DNA of 64,000 nucleotides from Bradyrhizobium sp. S69 (GCF_009766005.1 NZ_LMUK01000009.1:44944-108943); one strand, 5' to 3'; positions 45,580 to 53,391 are shown, counted from the stretch's first letter. Numbers and translations are program-made. The notes: generated from the letters alone by a model not told the origin.

Positions 45580-46620
45580 TCAACCTGTCAGCACCGGTCC
45601 GCCGGCCTTCTTCCAGGCGTCGATGCCGCCGGCGATGTGCGCGGTATTGGCGAGGCCGGCGTCCTTGGCGGCGGCAACCGCCATCGCGGACCGTTCGCCG
45701 AAGGCACAGAAGAACACGATGCGGCGTCCGGTCGCCGCCGCCACCTCGCGCAACATGCCGCCCGGCGCCAGGCTTTCGCCAACGCCCGGATAGGGCGCGT
45801 GAAGCGCGCCCGACAGCGTGCCGTGTCTGGCGCGTTCACCATTCTCGCGAAGGTCGACCAGCAGCACTTCGGGCCGGCCGAGGCTCTCGATGGCATCGCG
45901 GGCCGTTAGCGCCAGTCCCTGTTTGGCAAGATCGTCCTGATGCAGGCCGACATGCATGTTGGCCGGCACCACGACGTCCATCAGTTTCGGATTCGGCAGA
46001 TTGAGATTGCCCATCAGCGCGACATACTCGTCGATCGAGCGCACTTGCAGCCGCGGATTGTAGCGCTTCTCCTCGCCGATGGTGGAGACGGTATCGCCCT
46101 TGTAGTCATGGGCCGGGAACACCATCGTCTCGTCGGGTAATTTGAGCAGCCGGTTGAAGATCGAATCGTATTGCGACCGCGCGCTGCCATTCTGGAAATC
46201 GGTTCGGCCGGTGCCGCGGATCAGCAGTGTGTCGCCGGTGAAGACCCGATCGCCCATCAGATAAGAGTAGGAATCGTCGGTGTGGCCGGGCGTGTACATC
46301 ACGTCGAGGCAAAGACCCTCGATCGTCACCTTGTCGCCGTCGGCCACCCGCATCGCCACCACGTCGGCCTTGCTCTGCTCGCCCATGATGGTGACGCAAT
46401 GGGTACGGTCGCGCAGCTCGCCGAGCCCGGTGACGTGGTCGGCGTGGAGATGGGTATCGACGGCCTTGACCAGCTTCAGGTCGAGCTCGCGCAGCAACTG
46501 GCAATAGCGGTCGGCCTTCTCCAGCACGGGATCGAGGATCAGCGCCTCGCCGCCGGGCCGGCTGGCGAGCAAATAGCTGTAGGTTCCCGAGACGCTGTCG
46601 AACAGCTGGCGAAAGATCAT
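45580..46620 (-). CDS. Persulfide dioxygenase (ETHE1-like)-rhodanese fusion protein
   Basis: 346-residue cytoplasmic protein. The N-terminal metallo-beta-lactamase domain (about 1-230) has THLHADHVTG, GHTDDSYSY, GDTLLIRGTGRTD and FPAHDY, the iron-binding and ETHE1-type motifs of enzymes that oxidise glutathione persulfide to sulfite. The C-terminal rhodanese domain (about 240-346) keeps its active-site cysteine in FFCAFGERSAMAV. Such fusions couple sulfane transfer to persulfide oxidation. ATG at 46620 is chosen because MIFRQLFDSVSGTYSYLL is the family start; an upstream ATG at 46647 has no better site. It lies 84 bases after the HbpS-like gene on the same strand and forms the end of the sulfur cluster. 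Confidence 0.92.
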   Translation of the reverse strand: MIFRQLFDSVSGTYSYLLASRPGGEALILDPVLEKADRYCQLLRELDLKLVKAVDTHLHADHVTGLGELRDRTHCVTIMGEQSKADVVAMRVADGDKVTIEGLCLDVMYTPGHTDDSYSYLMGDRVFTGDTLLIRGTGRTDFQNGSARSQYDSIFNRLLKLPDETMVFPAHDYKGDTVSTIGEEKRYNPRLQVRSIDEYVALMGNLNLPNPKLMDVVVPANMHVGLHQDDLAKQGLALTARDAIESLGRPEVLLVDLRENGERARHGTLSGALHAPYPGVGESLAPGGMLREVAAATGRRIVFFCAFGERSAMAVAAAKDAGLANTAHIAGGIDAWKKAGGPVLTG

Positions 46621-46675
46621 GGCTGGCTGTATCCGCTTTGCCAGCAAATAATAACTGATTTTCGCCGGACAAGCA

Positions 46676-46690
46676 GTAGATATCTTCTAC
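46676..46690. promoter_or_regulatory. Inverted repeat upstream of the persulfide dioxygenase gene
   Basis: GTAGATATCTTCTAC: 5-base arms GTAGA / TCTAC around a 5-base centre, 56-70 bases upstream of the gene start in an AT-rich stretch. It may be an operator for a separate promoter, for example of an ArsR-type persulfide sensor, but no such regulator is encoded nearby. Confidence 0.35.
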
Positions 46691-46704
46691 AATCTAGCGC
46701 CTTT

Positions 46705-47223
46705 TCAGAAATCGATCCTATCCCGGATCGCCTCCAGCCCCGCTTTGGCGCAGGCCTCGTCCTTGTCGCCGCCGGGTGCGCCGGAGACGCCGATGCCGCC
46801 GAGGAGTGTGCCGGCGGCTTCGATCACGAGGCCGCCGGCCAGCATCGCGATGTGGGGCAGTTGGGCCAGCCCTGCGTCCATCTGCCCGGAGCGGACCGAT
46901 TTCGCCAGATCGCTGGTGTCTTTATGGAAACTCAGCGCGGTGTAGGCCTTGCTGGTCGCGGTCTCGGCCGCCGGCAATCCGGCAAAACGGTCCCGCAGCA
47001 TCACCTGGGCCTGACCAAAACGGTCGACCACGGCGACCGCGACCTGGAAACCGTCGGCGCGGCATTGCTTGAGGGCGGCCTGCGCCGCCTCCAGCGCGAC
47101 CTCCGGCGAAAGCGACTTGTAGACCACCAGCGCGTCGTCGCCCGCGATGGCGGCCGGAGCGCCCAGCGCCAGCATCGCCGCTGTGGTCATCGCCAGAACG
47201 CGCATCGCCCGAGCTCTGCTCAC
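46705..47223 (-). CDS. Exported HbpS/GlcG-like protein
   Basis: 172-residue protein of the GlcG/HbpS (DUF336) family, whose characterised members bind haem or corrin-like ligands. A Sec signal peptide is visible (MRVLAMTTAAMLALGAPAAI with cleavage near IAG), then the family text ALKQCRADGFQVAVAVVDRF, LAGGLVIEAAGTLLGGIGVS and GAPGGDKDEACAKAGL. A GTG start at 47223 overlaps the stop of the upstream DsrE-like gene (GTGA), with ATG at 47205 as an alternative. It is coupled to the DsrE pair and SoxB, so a periplasmic role in sulfur oxidation, perhaps with SoxXA haem or redox state, is likely but unproven. Confidence 0.85.
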   Translation of the reverse strand: MSRARAMRVLAMTTAAMLALGAPAAIAGDDALVVYKSLSPEVALEAAQAALKQCRADGFQVAVAVVDRFGQAQVMLRDRFAGLPAAETATSKAYTALSFHKDTSDLAKSVRSGQMDAGLAQLPHIAMLAGGLVIEAAGTLLGGIGVSGAPGGDKDEACAKAGLEAIRDRIDF

Positions 47224-47675
47224 GGCCGCACATAACTCCAGCCCTGTTCCTGCAATTCGCTCAAATGCACGACGCCGGAGGGCACGACGGTGGCATCGGG
47301 CAGCAGCGCAATCGGGTGGCCTTCCGCCTTCTCCATGCCCTGCCTGGTGTTGTTGCAGGCCGAAAACTGGATCCTGCCGGGGAAGACCATGTCCTTGAGA
47401 CGCTTGACGCGATCCTGCACCGGCGAGGTGTCGGCGCGCAGCATATGCAGGCCCGGGCCGTAGGCGACGATGTCGATATCGACCTCTTCGTTCTTGGATC
47501 GATAATATTCGATCACGTTGTTGGCGTTGCCGAGCACCAGATTCATCAGCTGCGGGTCGTTCTGATCGATCTGGATCGCGATGTGATGCGGCTTGGCATC
47601 GGCGGCCGGACTGCCGGAGGTGAACGCGATCGACATCAGGGTGGCGGCGGCCAGACAACGAACGAAACTATACAT
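47220..47675 (-). CDS. Exported DsrE-like sulfur-carrier protein (second of pair)
   Basis: 151-residue protein with a Sec signal peptide (MYSFVRCLAAATLMSIAFTS, mature near ADAKP). The mature domain has the DsrE/DsrF-like fold (COG1416 style): HHIAIQIDQNDPQLMNLVLG, DIDIVAYGPGLHMLRAD and one conserved cysteine in IQFSACNNTRQGM, followed by SGVVHLSELQEQGWSYVRP. DsrE-type cysteines carry sulfane sulfur as a persulfide; export to the periplasm sets this subgroup apart from the cytoplasmic DsrEFH complex. It starts 12 bases after its paralogue and overlaps the HbpS-like gene. Confidence 0.85.
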   Translation of the reverse strand: MYSFVRCLAAATLMSIAFTSGSPAADAKPHHIAIQIDQNDPQLMNLVLGNANNVIEYYRSKNEEVDIDIVAYGPGLHMLRADTSPVQDRVKRLKDMVFPGRIQFSACNNTRQGMEKAEGHPIALLPDATVVPSGVVHLSELQEQGWSYVRP

Positions 47676-47687
47676 GACGCGAACTCC

Positions 47688-48173
47688 TTAGGGTCGGACC
47701 AGAGTATATCCGTTTTCTGTCAGCGACAGGATCTGCCCGACGCCGACCTGAACCGGGGTCGCTGCCGGGATATATTGCGGCCGCTTGCCGGTGTCGCGCT
47801 CGATCGTATCCACGGTATTGAGGCAGATGTCGAACTTGACGCCCTGCGCGACCAGGCTCTCGATCCGTTGGCGATTGGCATTGTCCGGAAACAGCAAGTC
47901 GATGCCAGGACCGAACGCCACCACCTCGATCGCGACCTTGTCGGGATCGTAGAGTTTTAAGAGATTATAGGCGACGCTGATCACGAGGCTTTGTTTCTTC
48001 GGATCGTTGTCGGAAAGCTGCAGCACAATTCGGTGTTCGGCGAACGGCTTGTCCGGCAGCGGCGCCGGTTCGGCGCCGACGGCGGGCGCGGCACTCGCCA
48101 GCGCGATCGCGATCATCATCGCGTTGGCAAAGGCGCGGACCAGCGATCTCCAATGGATTGGCAAAGCTCTCAT
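47688..48173 (-). CDS. Exported DsrE-like sulfur-carrier protein (first of pair)
   Basis: 161-residue paralogue of the next protein. The N-terminal segment (LVRAFANAMMIAIALASAAP) is a signal peptide ending near VGA. The mature domain reads HRIVLQLSDNDPKKQSLVIS, VAIEVVAFGPGIDLLFPDN and has a single cysteine in VKFDICLNTVDTI, with the same C-terminal pattern (LSLTENGYTLVRP). The two proteins share layout but are well diverged, so a heterodimer is possible. Its start overlaps the soxB stop by four bases, tying it tightly to the Sox operon. Confidence 0.85.
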   Translation of the reverse strand: MRALPIHWRSLVRAFANAMMIAIALASAAPAVGAEPAPLPDKPFAEHRIVLQLSDNDPKKQSLVISVAYNLLKLYDPDKVAIEVVAFGPGIDLLFPDNANRQRIESLVAQGVKFDICLNTVDTIERDTGKRPQYIPAATPVQVGVGQILSLTENGYTLVRP

Positions 48174-49921
48174 CCCTGTCCCGCGATGCCCGGATTGTCG
48201 TCGACGCCCTTCAGCGTGATGTCGGCGCCGCGCTGGTCACCTGCTTTTTTCCCGGAACGCAGATGGCTGGCAACGACATCCCACACCGGGGTTCCCTTTT
48301 GCGCGTTGACCGACGCCCATCCCGCCACCTTGTAGGGCTTGCCGGCTTCGATAATGCGGCCATTGTCGAGCTTCAGCTCGGAGATGCGGTGGCCGACCGC
48401 TTCATTGGGCGAACAGGTATAGCTCATGCCGCCGACGCGAACCATGTCGCCGCCTTGCTGGTAATAGGGATCGGCATTGAAGAGATTGTCGCAGACGTCC
48501 TCGAGGATATCCTTGAGCTGGCTGCCGGTCATGCTCTGGACGTAGGTTTCGGGATAGGTGATCGCGGTTTCCGCCAGCACATCCTGCATCGTCACCGGCT
48601 GGCCCGCCAGCACGCTGGTGCCCCAGCGAAAACCCGGCGACAGCGCGATCTCGGCATTGAGCTCGCCGCGCAGCGCATCGCAGATCATTTGATCCATCGT
48701 GCCGCTGAAATTGCCGCGGCGATAGAGCAGGCGGTCGGCGGTCGTGATCTTCTCGGCATCCGGCGTCGCATAGGGTTCGCGCGATCGGTCGATCAGCGCC
48801 TGCATCTCGGCATCCGGCTTCAGCAGCTCGGAGAATACCGGCAGCAGCCGGTAGCGCACATCGCTGACCTTGCCTTTGGCCAGTTCGAGATCGAGCACGC
48901 CCAGGAATTTTCCGTTGGAGCCCGCGTTGGTCACCAGCGTGACGCCGCCGGCATTGCTGACGGATATCGGTTGCGGAACAGCATCATGGGTATGGCCGCC
49001 GAGAATGACGTCGATGCCGCGCACGCGGCCAGCGAGCTTGAGATCGACATCCATGCCGTTGTGCGACAACAGCACCACCGCATCGACCTTGTCGTTGCTG
49101 CGCAGGCCATCGACCAGCTTTTGCAATTCGTCGTCGCGAATGCCGAAGGTCCAGTCCGGCGTGAACCGCTTCGGATGCGCGATCGGCACATAGGGAAACG
49201 CCTGGCCGATCACCGCGACGCGATGCCCGCCGAATTCCTTGATGGTGGCCGGCTTGAAAGCGCGGCCCGATGCGGCATCGAACGCCTTGGCGTCGTTGAA
49301 CGCGGCCTCTTCGGTCAGGAACACATTCTGCGCCAGGAATTCACCCTTGAAGCGTGCCAGATTGCCGCGCAACGCCGCTTCGCCGTAGGTGAATTCCCAG
49401 TGCCCGGTCATCGCCTCGATGCCGAGCAGGTTGGCGGCCTGCACCATGTCGGCGCCCTGCGTGGCATTGGCCTGGCCGGTGCCCTGCCACAGATCGCCGC
49501 CATCCAGCAGCAGCGCGCGCCCGGCGCCGGCGTCGCTGCGCAGGCGGTCGATCAGCGTCTTGAGATGCGCGAAGCCGCCAAGCTTGCCGAAGCGGCCCGC
49601 GGACTTCTCGAAATCGAGAAACGTGAAGGCGTAGGCATCGGCGCTGTCCGGGTTGATGCCAAACCGATTGAGAAAGGCGCGGCCGACCAGATGTGGCGGC
49701 TTGCCGGCCATCGCCCCGATCCCGAGATTGACGCTCGGCTCGCGAAAATACATCGGCTGCAACTGCGCATGGGTATCGGTCATGTGCAGGATGCGCGCGT
49801 TGCCGAAGCGCTCGAGATCGTAAACGCCCGCGTTTTCGCCGCCGCGTGCGGTCCGTGACAGCCCCGGCAGCAACGTGGCCGTGCCCGCGAGTTTGAGGAA
49901 ATCCCGGCGACGGATGGTCAT
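48170..49921 (-). CDS. soxB: Thiosulfohydrolase SoxB
   Basis: 583-residue periplasmic di-manganese hydrolase that releases sulfate from the S-thiosulfonate bound to SoxYZ. A Tat leader (TIRRRDFLKLAGTATLLPGL) precedes the mature protein. Metal-site motifs are ILHMTDTHAQLQP, LLLDGGDLWQGTG, TGHWEFTYGE (the SoxB form of the nucleotidase GNHE motif), VVLLSHNGMD and ILGGHTHD. The C-terminal 5'-nucleotidase-like substrate domain (about 370-560) is complete. GGAG precedes the ATG by seven bases. It lies 28 bases after the SoxK-like gene and overlaps the first DsrE-like gene. Confidence 0.97.
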   Translation of the reverse strand: MTIRRRDFLKLAGTATLLPGLSRTARGGENAGVYDLERFGNARILHMTDTHAQLQPMYFREPSVNLGIGAMAGKPPHLVGRAFLNRFGINPDSADAYAFTFLDFEKSAGRFGKLGGFAHLKTLIDRLRSDAGAGRALLLDGGDLWQGTGQANATQGADMVQAANLLGIEAMTGHWEFTYGEAALRGNLARFKGEFLAQNVFLTEEAAFNDAKAFDAASGRAFKPATIKEFGGHRVAVIGQAFPYVPIAHPKRFTPDWTFGIRDDELQKLVDGLRSNDKVDAVVLLSHNGMDVDLKLAGRVRGIDVILGGHTHDAVPQPISVSNAGGVTLVTNAGSNGKFLGVLDLELAKGKVSDVRYRLLPVFSELLKPDAEMQALIDRSREPYATPDAEKITTADRLLYRRGNFSGTMDQMICDALRGELNAEIALSPGFRWGTSVLAGQPVTMQDVLAETAITYPETYVQSMTGSQLKDILEDVCDNLFNADPYYQQGGDMVRVGGMSYTCSPNEAVGHRISELKLDNGRIIEAGKPYKVAGWASVNAQKGTPVWDVVASHLRSGKKAGDQRGADITLKGVDDNPGIAGQG

Positions 49922-49949
49922 GCGATATCTCCGCGCCTCCTAAATTGGC

Positions 49950-50309
49950 TCAGCGTATTTCCTGCGCCTTCCAGGCTTGTTTTTCGCTGGTGCCCTGGAA
50001 AATCGACGCTTTCGCCAGCGCCTCGGCTTCCTTCGACAGGGCTACCGCGGCATCAAAATTGCCGGCATCTGCGGCTTTTTTGGCGTCAGCCAACGTGCTC
50101 GCGGTCGCCGTCCACTGGTTGCGCAGCGCGCCCGCCTGCGTGTTGGCGGCCTCGGCGACGGCATAGGCCGCCTTGAACTCATCCACGGAAGCCGCTGCCT
50201 GCGCGGAGCTCGCGCGCGTTATCTGCAGCATCGTGGTCAATAGCGTCGTCGCCAGCACCAGCCGCGCGATCGGCCTGTTGCTTCCCGTCAGGCGCATGGT
50301 CATTTTCAT
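49950..50309 (-). CDS. soxK: SoxXA-binding protein, SoxK-like
   Basis: 119-residue small exported protein between soxA and soxB, the place where SoxXA-binding (SAXB/SoxK) proteins are encoded. A signal peptide (RLVLATTLLTTMLQI ... AQAA) is followed by a helical hairpin: VDEFKAAYAVAEAANTQAG, NQWTATASTLADAKKAADAG and a final ALAKASIFQGTSEKQAWKAQ. The Trp/Ala-rich pattern fits that family, which makes SoxXA a three-part complex. The start overlaps the soxA stop by four bases. The gene symbol rests on position and general pattern. Confidence 0.75.
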   Translation of the reverse strand: MKMTMRLTGSNRPIARLVLATTLLTTMLQITRASSAQAAASVDEFKAAYAVAEAANTQAGALRNQWTATASTLADAKKAADAGNFDAAVALSKEAEALAKASIFQGTSEKQAWKAQEIR

Positions 50310-51172
50310 GGCCGCGCTCCCGGACCGGAGATCGGCAGTCCGTTACTGACATAGGACAAATAATATTCGAGATCGCGGTATTCGTCGGATTGCGGATCGA
50401 GCGGCACGCCGCGGGTCTGGACGTTGCAGGTGATGAAGCGCCGGCTGATCGTGCCCATGCCGCCCCATTCGGAGCGGTAAATAGGCATCGCATTGAGAAT
50501 CCCGAGCGCGGGCGCGAGGATCTCGGCGCGAATCCGCTCGCCCGGATTTTGCACATGGCAGCTTGCACAGGAGAAATTGAGCTGGCCGCGGCGGGTATAG
50601 AAATATTGCTTGCCGGTCTCGAAGGCCTCCAGCGCGCGCGGATCGTTCGGGATCTTGATGTCGAACGGCTTGCCGCGCGAGGTGAACGCCATGTAGCCGG
50701 TCAGCGCGGCCATCTCGTCCTTTACATAGGAGAACGGCGCCTCGCCATTGGCTTGGCGGCAGCGGTTCAACGCCAGCTCGAGCGTGACGACCTTGCCTTC
50801 CTTGTCGTCGAAATACGGATAGTTCTGGCGGATGCCGATGCCGCCGTTCGCAAAGCAATCGGCGTAGCTCTTGCCGTTCTTGAACGGCTGGGCGAACATC
50901 TCTTTGCCCATGTCGAGCGAGAATTCGTAAGGCGGGAATTCCTCCTTCTCGACCCACTGCCGATGCATGTCTTCATTCAGCGAGTAGGGGCCGTTGACGA
51001 AATCCTCCAGCTTCAGCTTGGGGAATTTGGTCGTGAAGAATTTCTGGAACGCCCGCGCGTCGGCGGCGGGGTCGATCGCATTGGCGGCCGAGGCAGGCGG
51101 TGCCGCCGCAAGCGTCAGCGCAGCCAGCGCGAGCGCCACTGAGGCCAGGGAGATTGCCGATCGGACCTTCAT
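50306..51172 (-). CDS. soxA: L-cysteine S-thiosulfotransferase subunit SoxA (mono-haem type)
   Basis: 288-residue periplasmic c-type cytochrome that, with SoxX, joins thiosulfate oxidatively to the SoxY cysteine. The Sec signal peptide ends near SAAN (residue 30). There is one haem motif, CASCH at 202-206, and the catalytic cysteine, which becomes a persulfide ligand, is Cys249 in RFITCNVQTRG. The N-terminal domain has Cys106 and Cys138 instead of a second haem site, as in mono-haem SoxA proteins, where they form a disulfide. Coupled to soxK by a four-base overlap and 32 bases after soxZ. Confidence 0.95.
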   Translation of the reverse strand: MKVRSAISLASVALALAALTLAAAPPASAANAIDPAADARAFQKFFTTKFPKLKLEDFVNGPYSLNEDMHRQWVEKEEFPPYEFSLDMGKEMFAQPFKNGKSYADCFANGGIGIRQNYPYFDDKEGKVVTLELALNRCRQANGEAPFSYVKDEMAALTGYMAFTSRGKPFDIKIPNDPRALEAFETGKQYFYTRRGQLNFSCASCHVQNPGERIRAEILAPALGILNAMPIYRSEWGGMGTISRRFITCNVQTRGVPLDPQSDEYRDLEYYLSYVSNGLPISGPGARP

Positions 51173-51204
51173 GTCAGCTCACGCGCTATCATCTTATGAA
51201 ATCT

Positions 51205-51516
51205 TTACGATATCTTGGCCGTGGTGGTGTCCGAGGCGCCCTTGTTGTCGATCCAACTGATTTTGAGGTCGTCGCCCTTGTTGCCGCCCTTGAAGCTGAA
51301 CTTGACGTAAGGGTCCTTGGAAACCGCCGTTCCCCAGTCCGCGACGAACACGGCCTTGCCGTTACATTCGAACGTCAATTGCTGGATGAAATGCGGCGGA
51401 ATGATCTGCCCCTGGGCGTCTTTCACGAAGCCTGAATCCATCGGGTGCTGGATCAGCGCCTGGACTTCGGTGGTGTCGCCGGTTGCAGTGGCGCGCACGC
51501 GAATGGTCGATGCCAT
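51205..51516 (-). CDS. soxZ: Thiosulfate-carrier complex subunit SoxZ
   Basis: 103-residue partner of SoxY without its own signal peptide; it is exported together with SoxY through the Tat leader of that protein. Family marks are MDSGFVKDAQGQIIPPHFIQ, LTFECNGKAVFVADWG and DPYVKFSFKGGNKGDDLKIS. The length is normal. It is separated from soxY by 85 bases holding a short palindromic repeat. Confidence 0.95.
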   Translation of the reverse strand: MASTIRVRATATGDTTEVQALIQHPMDSGFVKDAQGQIIPPHFIQQLTFECNGKAVFVADWGTAVSKDPYVKFSFKGGNKGDDLKISWIDNKGASDTTTAKIS

Positions 51517-51542
51517 CGGAATGTTCCTCGTTACAATTGACG

Positions 51543-51590
51543 CATAATCTTATCGGAAAACCGGTATCCACTTTTCCGGATCATGCGTAT
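51543..51590. repeat. Short palindromic repeat between soxY and soxZ (family G, inverted)
   Basis: CTTATCGGAAAACCGGTATC then CACTTTTCCGGATCATGCG is the reverse complement of the core of the element at 57837-57886 (AGCATGATCCGGAAAAGTGG ... ACCGGTTTTCCGAAAAGATC). It can form a hairpin inside the sox mRNA, which could lower or adjust expression of the genes after soxY. Confidence 0.75.
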
Positions 51591-51601
51591 TAGATATCTG
51601 G

Positions 51602-52105
51602 TTAACCGCCGCAGCCGCCGACGGTGACTTTGACTTCCTTGGTGGCGCTGTAGAGCTTGCCGCCGGCTTCGACGATCGCGGTGACGTTGCTGGTCTTGGC
51701 CATTTTGAGGCGGTTGGCCACGCTCGGCAGCGTGCCCGGTAAAATCTGGTAGGACGCCGCCAATGCGTTCGGATTGTCAGCGACCAGAAAAGAGATCGAG
51801 GTCACGTCGGTCAATGTCGTGGTAACCGAAATCGGAACCACCGCGCCGTTCTCCGCGATCTCGGGGGCGTCGAGCTTGACCTGGTCGGAGGGTTCGGCGG
51901 TCTTGCCGTACAGCGACTTGATGGCTTCGGCCTGGCCCTTTTGCTTGAAGGCGTCTTCCGGCCATTTGTCGTTGGCTGCGGCGAGCGCCGGCATCGGGCC
52001 GAACGGCAAAATGCCGAGGCCTGTCAGCGCGACGAGACCGACGCCTTTCAGGATCAGCCGCCGGCTGGCCGAATACCCCGAGAATTCATCATCCGTGGTC
52101 GTCAT
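51602..52105 (-). CDS. soxY: Sulfur-compound carrier SoxY
   Basis: 167-residue periplasmic carrier that holds sulfur intermediates on its C-terminal cysteine. The canonical GGCGG end is present (VTVGGCGG, Cys165). A Tat leader is visible (SASRRLILKGVGLVALTGLG), followed by the SoxY domain (KLDAPEIAENGAVVPISVTT, SISFLVADNPNALAASYQIL). A GGGGGACTTT stretch precedes the ATG. It lies 47 bases after soxX, upstream of soxZ. Confidence 0.97.
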   Translation of the reverse strand: MTTTDDEFSGYSASRRLILKGVGLVALTGLGILPFGPMPALAAANDKWPEDAFKQKGQAEAIKSLYGKTAEPSDQVKLDAPEIAENGAVVPISVTTTLTDVTSISFLVADNPNALAASYQILPGTLPSVANRLKMAKTSNVTAIVEAGGKLYSATKEVKVTVGGCGG

Positions 52106-52152
52106 CTAAAAGTCCCCCAAGAAGTCTTTCTATCAAGACGCGCGTGGCGTCA

Positions 52153-52566
52153 TCACAAGGTCTGCAGGAAATCCACCACCGCGTTGATCTCCTGCTCGGT
52201 CAAAATCCGGTTTCGTCCGAACGGAGGCATGACGGTTTGCGGATTGCGTTTGGTCTCGTCGTTGAGGATCGCGACCAGATCGTTACGGTCGGGATATCTG
52301 CTTTTGATGTCCTTCAGCTCCGGGCCGATGCTGCCGGGGAGGTCGCCGCCCTGGATCACATGGCAGGTCAGGCAATTGCCCTTGCCGCGATCGAACGCGA
52401 TCTTCTGACCCTCGGCTGCACTGGCGCCGGTTGCTTGGGATTGCGCGCAAGCGGGGCTTGCGAAGGCGGCTGCGCCGATCAGCAACGCCAGCGCCCAGGC
52501 GGACTTCGTCGAAGAAATCTCGGCGGGCTTCGTCGAACAAATCTCGGTCAAGGGCGCTTCCCGCAA
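52153..52566 (-). CDS. soxX: Cytochrome c subunit SoxX
   Basis: 137-residue exported mono-haem cytochrome c, electron-accepting partner of SoxA. The haem motif is CLTCH at 65-69, with a probable methionine ligand in PQTVMPPFGRNR (Met113) and the family C-terminus LTEQEINAVVDFLQTL. The signal peptide core is WALALLIGAAAFASPACAQ. There is no ATG: TTG at 52566 or TTG at 52551 (with GGGAAGCG upstream) must be used. The region just after the start carries a 24-bp tandem duplication. It is the first gene of the cluster and is divergent from a DUF938 methyltransferase. Confidence 0.92.
   Translation of the reverse strand: MREAPLTEICSTKPAEISSTKSAWALALLIGAAAFASPACAQSQATGASAAEGQKIAFDRGKGNCLTCHVIQGGDLPGSIGPELKDIKSRYPDRNDLVAILNDETKRNPQTVMPPFGRNRILTEQEINAVVDFLQTL
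52501..52548 (-). repeat. 24-bp tandem duplication in the 5' end of soxX
   Basis: Two adjacent 24-base units on the minus strand, encoding TEICSTKP and AEISSTKS, differ at four positions. They lengthen the N-region of the signal peptide. Confidence 0.8.
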
Positions 52567-52707
52567 GCTTCTCGATTATTTCACCGGATTATAGGCGGCC
52601 GGGTGCCGAATTGCCACCGGCCCAAGTTAGACAACACGTGGACACAATAGGATCGCGCCGTCGAGGTAAACCGGCTATTTTGGCCATTAATTACCCGGGA
52701 GCGTGGC

Positions 52708-53391
52708 GTGGCGGAATTTGTGGTGGAATTCGGTAAAGACGGCCGGCGGGTCGAGCCCGACGGCCGGCTCGATGCCGCGGCGTTTCACCGTAACCATCAG
52801 GCGATTTGGGCGGTGCTGGGGAAATTCCTGGCCGGCAAATCCGGTGACGTGGTCGAGGTCGGCAGCGGCACCGGACAGCACGTGGTCACTTTCGCCCGCC
52901 ATTCGCCTGATATCATGTGGTGGCCGAGCGATACCAATGCGCAGCATCTGAGAAGTATCGAGGCGTGGCGGGCGCAGGCCGCATTGCCGAATATCCGCAC
53001 CGCATTGCAGATCGATCTGTCCGACCCGGCCTGGTGCCCCGAGCTGCATGACGGAAGCGGCCCCGGTCCATTGCTGGCGGCCTTCTGCGCCAACGTGATC
53101 CACATCGCGCCGTGGCGCGTTGCCGAGGGGCTGTTTGAAGGGGCGGGGCGCTATCTGCGCGCCGACGGGCGGCTGTTTCTCTACGGTCCGTTCAAGCGCG
53201 ATGGCAAGCACACCGCGCTCAGCAATGCGGTGTTCGACACCAGTCTGCGCGAACATGACGCCGAGTGGGGCGTGCGCGATATCGCCGATGTCGAAAAGCT
53301 TGCGGATGGCGCAGGCCTGGTACTGACGCAGACCGTCGAAATGCCCGCCAACAACCTGATTCTGGCGTTCGAGCGATCCAAAAAAGCGTGA
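52708..53391 (+). CDS. DUF938 family SAM-dependent methyltransferase-like protein
   Basis: 227-residue cytoplasmic protein of the DUF938 family. The SAM-binding motif is VVEVGSGTGQHVVTFAR (about residues 48-64), followed by WWPSDTNAQHLRSIEAW and the family region FCANVIHIAPWRVAEGLF, LFLYGPFKRDGKHTALSN and EMPANNLILAFERS. GTG at 52708 is the start, with GGGAG seven bases upstream. The reaction is not known. It is divergent from soxX with a 141-base gap. Confidence 0.9.
   Translation: MAEFVVEFGKDGRRVEPDGRLDAAAFHRNHQAIWAVLGKFLAGKSGDVVEVGSGTGQHVVTFARHSPDIMWWPSDTNAQHLRSIEAWRAQAALPNIRTALQIDLSDPAWCPELHDGSGPGPLLAAFCANVIHIAPWRVAEGLFEGAGRYLRADGRLFLYGPFKRDGKHTALSNAVFDTSLREHDAEWGVRDIADVEKLADGAGLVLTQTVEMPANNLILAFERSKKA

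Noticed and set aside
48158..49858. 566-codon plus-strand frame
   Set aside because: Antisense of soxB, which is unmistakable on the minus strand.
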